This document shows, piece by piece, positions 63,441-64,000 of a stretch of DNA of 64,000 nt. The DNA lies in NCBI GenBank assembly GCA_002914845.1, contig JXTC01000514.1, positions 62,001 through 126,000 of the forward strand, read 5' to 3'. The notes under the pieces are model-generated. The model made no database searches. It saw only the letters and a program-made list of their open reading frames with translations, and was not told where the DNA came from. Position numbers and translations under genes: made by a program. Positions within the stretch are counted from its first letter, which is position 1; the number at the start of each line of letters is the position of its first letter. This DNA is from Trema orientale (taxonomy: Eukaryota > Streptophyta > Magnoliopsida > Rosales > Cannabaceae).

Positions 63441-64000
63441 AGCTAGCTAAACTGTCGCTTTCTTCATTAATACTAACGACATCCCGTGCTCGTCTCTTGC
63501 TTTTGCCAAGACTGGGATTAACGACATGTCGGCTTCCTTCTTCTATTCCACGACATACGACAAGTCGACTGAAACGACAACGAATTCTGATGTTCAAACC
63601 ACCCGCCATTTATCCAGCCAGACGATGTAGGACATGAGGTCTTGTTTGAACTAAACACATGCAACTATTTGCAGGAAACGATGCTAGTTAAATTTAAAGT
63701 CAACAAACTTCTAAGCAGTAAAATACATAACGACATGTCTTTTCCTTGACTAAACGACAACAGGCTTTTCCAAAATAAACGACAAGATGTTTCTTGACCG
63801 AAACAAATAAATTTCAGTAGAACTACGTGTCGTTTTTTCAATAGTATATGAATTGTGAGATGGAAACGAAATATCTTCGCCACTAATTTGCAACGGACTT
63901 GTATGGTTGTATATGAAAAGGGAAGTGACGTGTTTAATTAAGCCATAACAAATTCTTTTCACTAGGGGACCCAAAAAAAAATTTCAAATTCTAAAATACA
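63441..64000. other. Gene-free end of window with an ACGACA cluster
   Basis: Eight ACGACA hexamers and one TGTCGT lie between about 63477 and 63832, several as AAACGACA or TAACGACATG. No open frame is convincing and no transposon ends were found. The window closes in AT-rich DNA. Confidence 0.6.

Overview
The window is nuclear DNA of a flowering plant. Its genes have many short exons split by AT-rich introns, their products match land-plant families, and Ty1/copia, hAT, MULE-type, Helitron and SINE debris fills the spaces. The low GC and element mix suggest a eudicot, perhaps a rosid, but I cannot name the species. Four isolated N bases point to a draft assembly.

Left part (1-19,288). A SHPRH-type chromatin remodeller / E3 ubiquitin ligase gene runs leftward from its ATG at 11,748. 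Eighteen exons stay in phase over 1,606 codons, and the last exon or exons lie beyond base 1. A MITE sits in one intron. A 7.5-kb gene-free spacer follows, holding a direct duplication, an (AT)n tract, two MITEs, a 174-bp tandem duplication and a GC-rich hairpin.

Middle gene pair (19,289-29,300). A chloroplast ABC1/UbiB-family kinase gene (ABC1K9-like, 10 exons, one GC-AG intron, 542 aa) and an EDR4-like zinc-ribbon gene (2 coding exons, 1,042 aa) face each other tail to tail with 949 bp between stops. From memory, their Arabidopsis homologues At5g05200 and At5g05190 are also neighbours, so this looks like conserved microsynteny. A short Helitron lies just upstream of the EDR4-like promoter.

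Transposon landscape (29,372-58,191). This stretch holds the Helitron, a 382-bp element with a perfect 10-bp target duplication, a family of ~290-bp MULE-type MITEs (four copies), a degenerate hAT element with one MITE nested in it, a SINE, a LINE-type RNase H scrap, two old broken Ty1/copia elements, and a ~4.8-kb inverted-repeat element whose ends resemble those of the MITE family. The second copia element (47,532-52,473, target duplication TTTCA) has split a host F-box/DUF295 gene in two.

Right part (58,192-64,000). A NAB-domain (NETWORKED/KIP1-like) coiled-coil gene runs leftward (two coding exons, 544 aa). Its downstream flank is partly duplicated at 45.7-46.2 kb. The last 1.4 kb has no gene but carries a dense cluster of ACGACA hexamers.

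The host genes are not an operon. They act in chromatin/DNA repair (SHPRH), plastid lipid/quinone metabolism (ABC1K), defence signalling (EDR4) and actin-membrane linkage (NET). I found no clearly new molecular system. The best leads are the inverted-repeat element with leader-like arms and its MITE relatives, the split F-box gene, and the duplicated NET flank.
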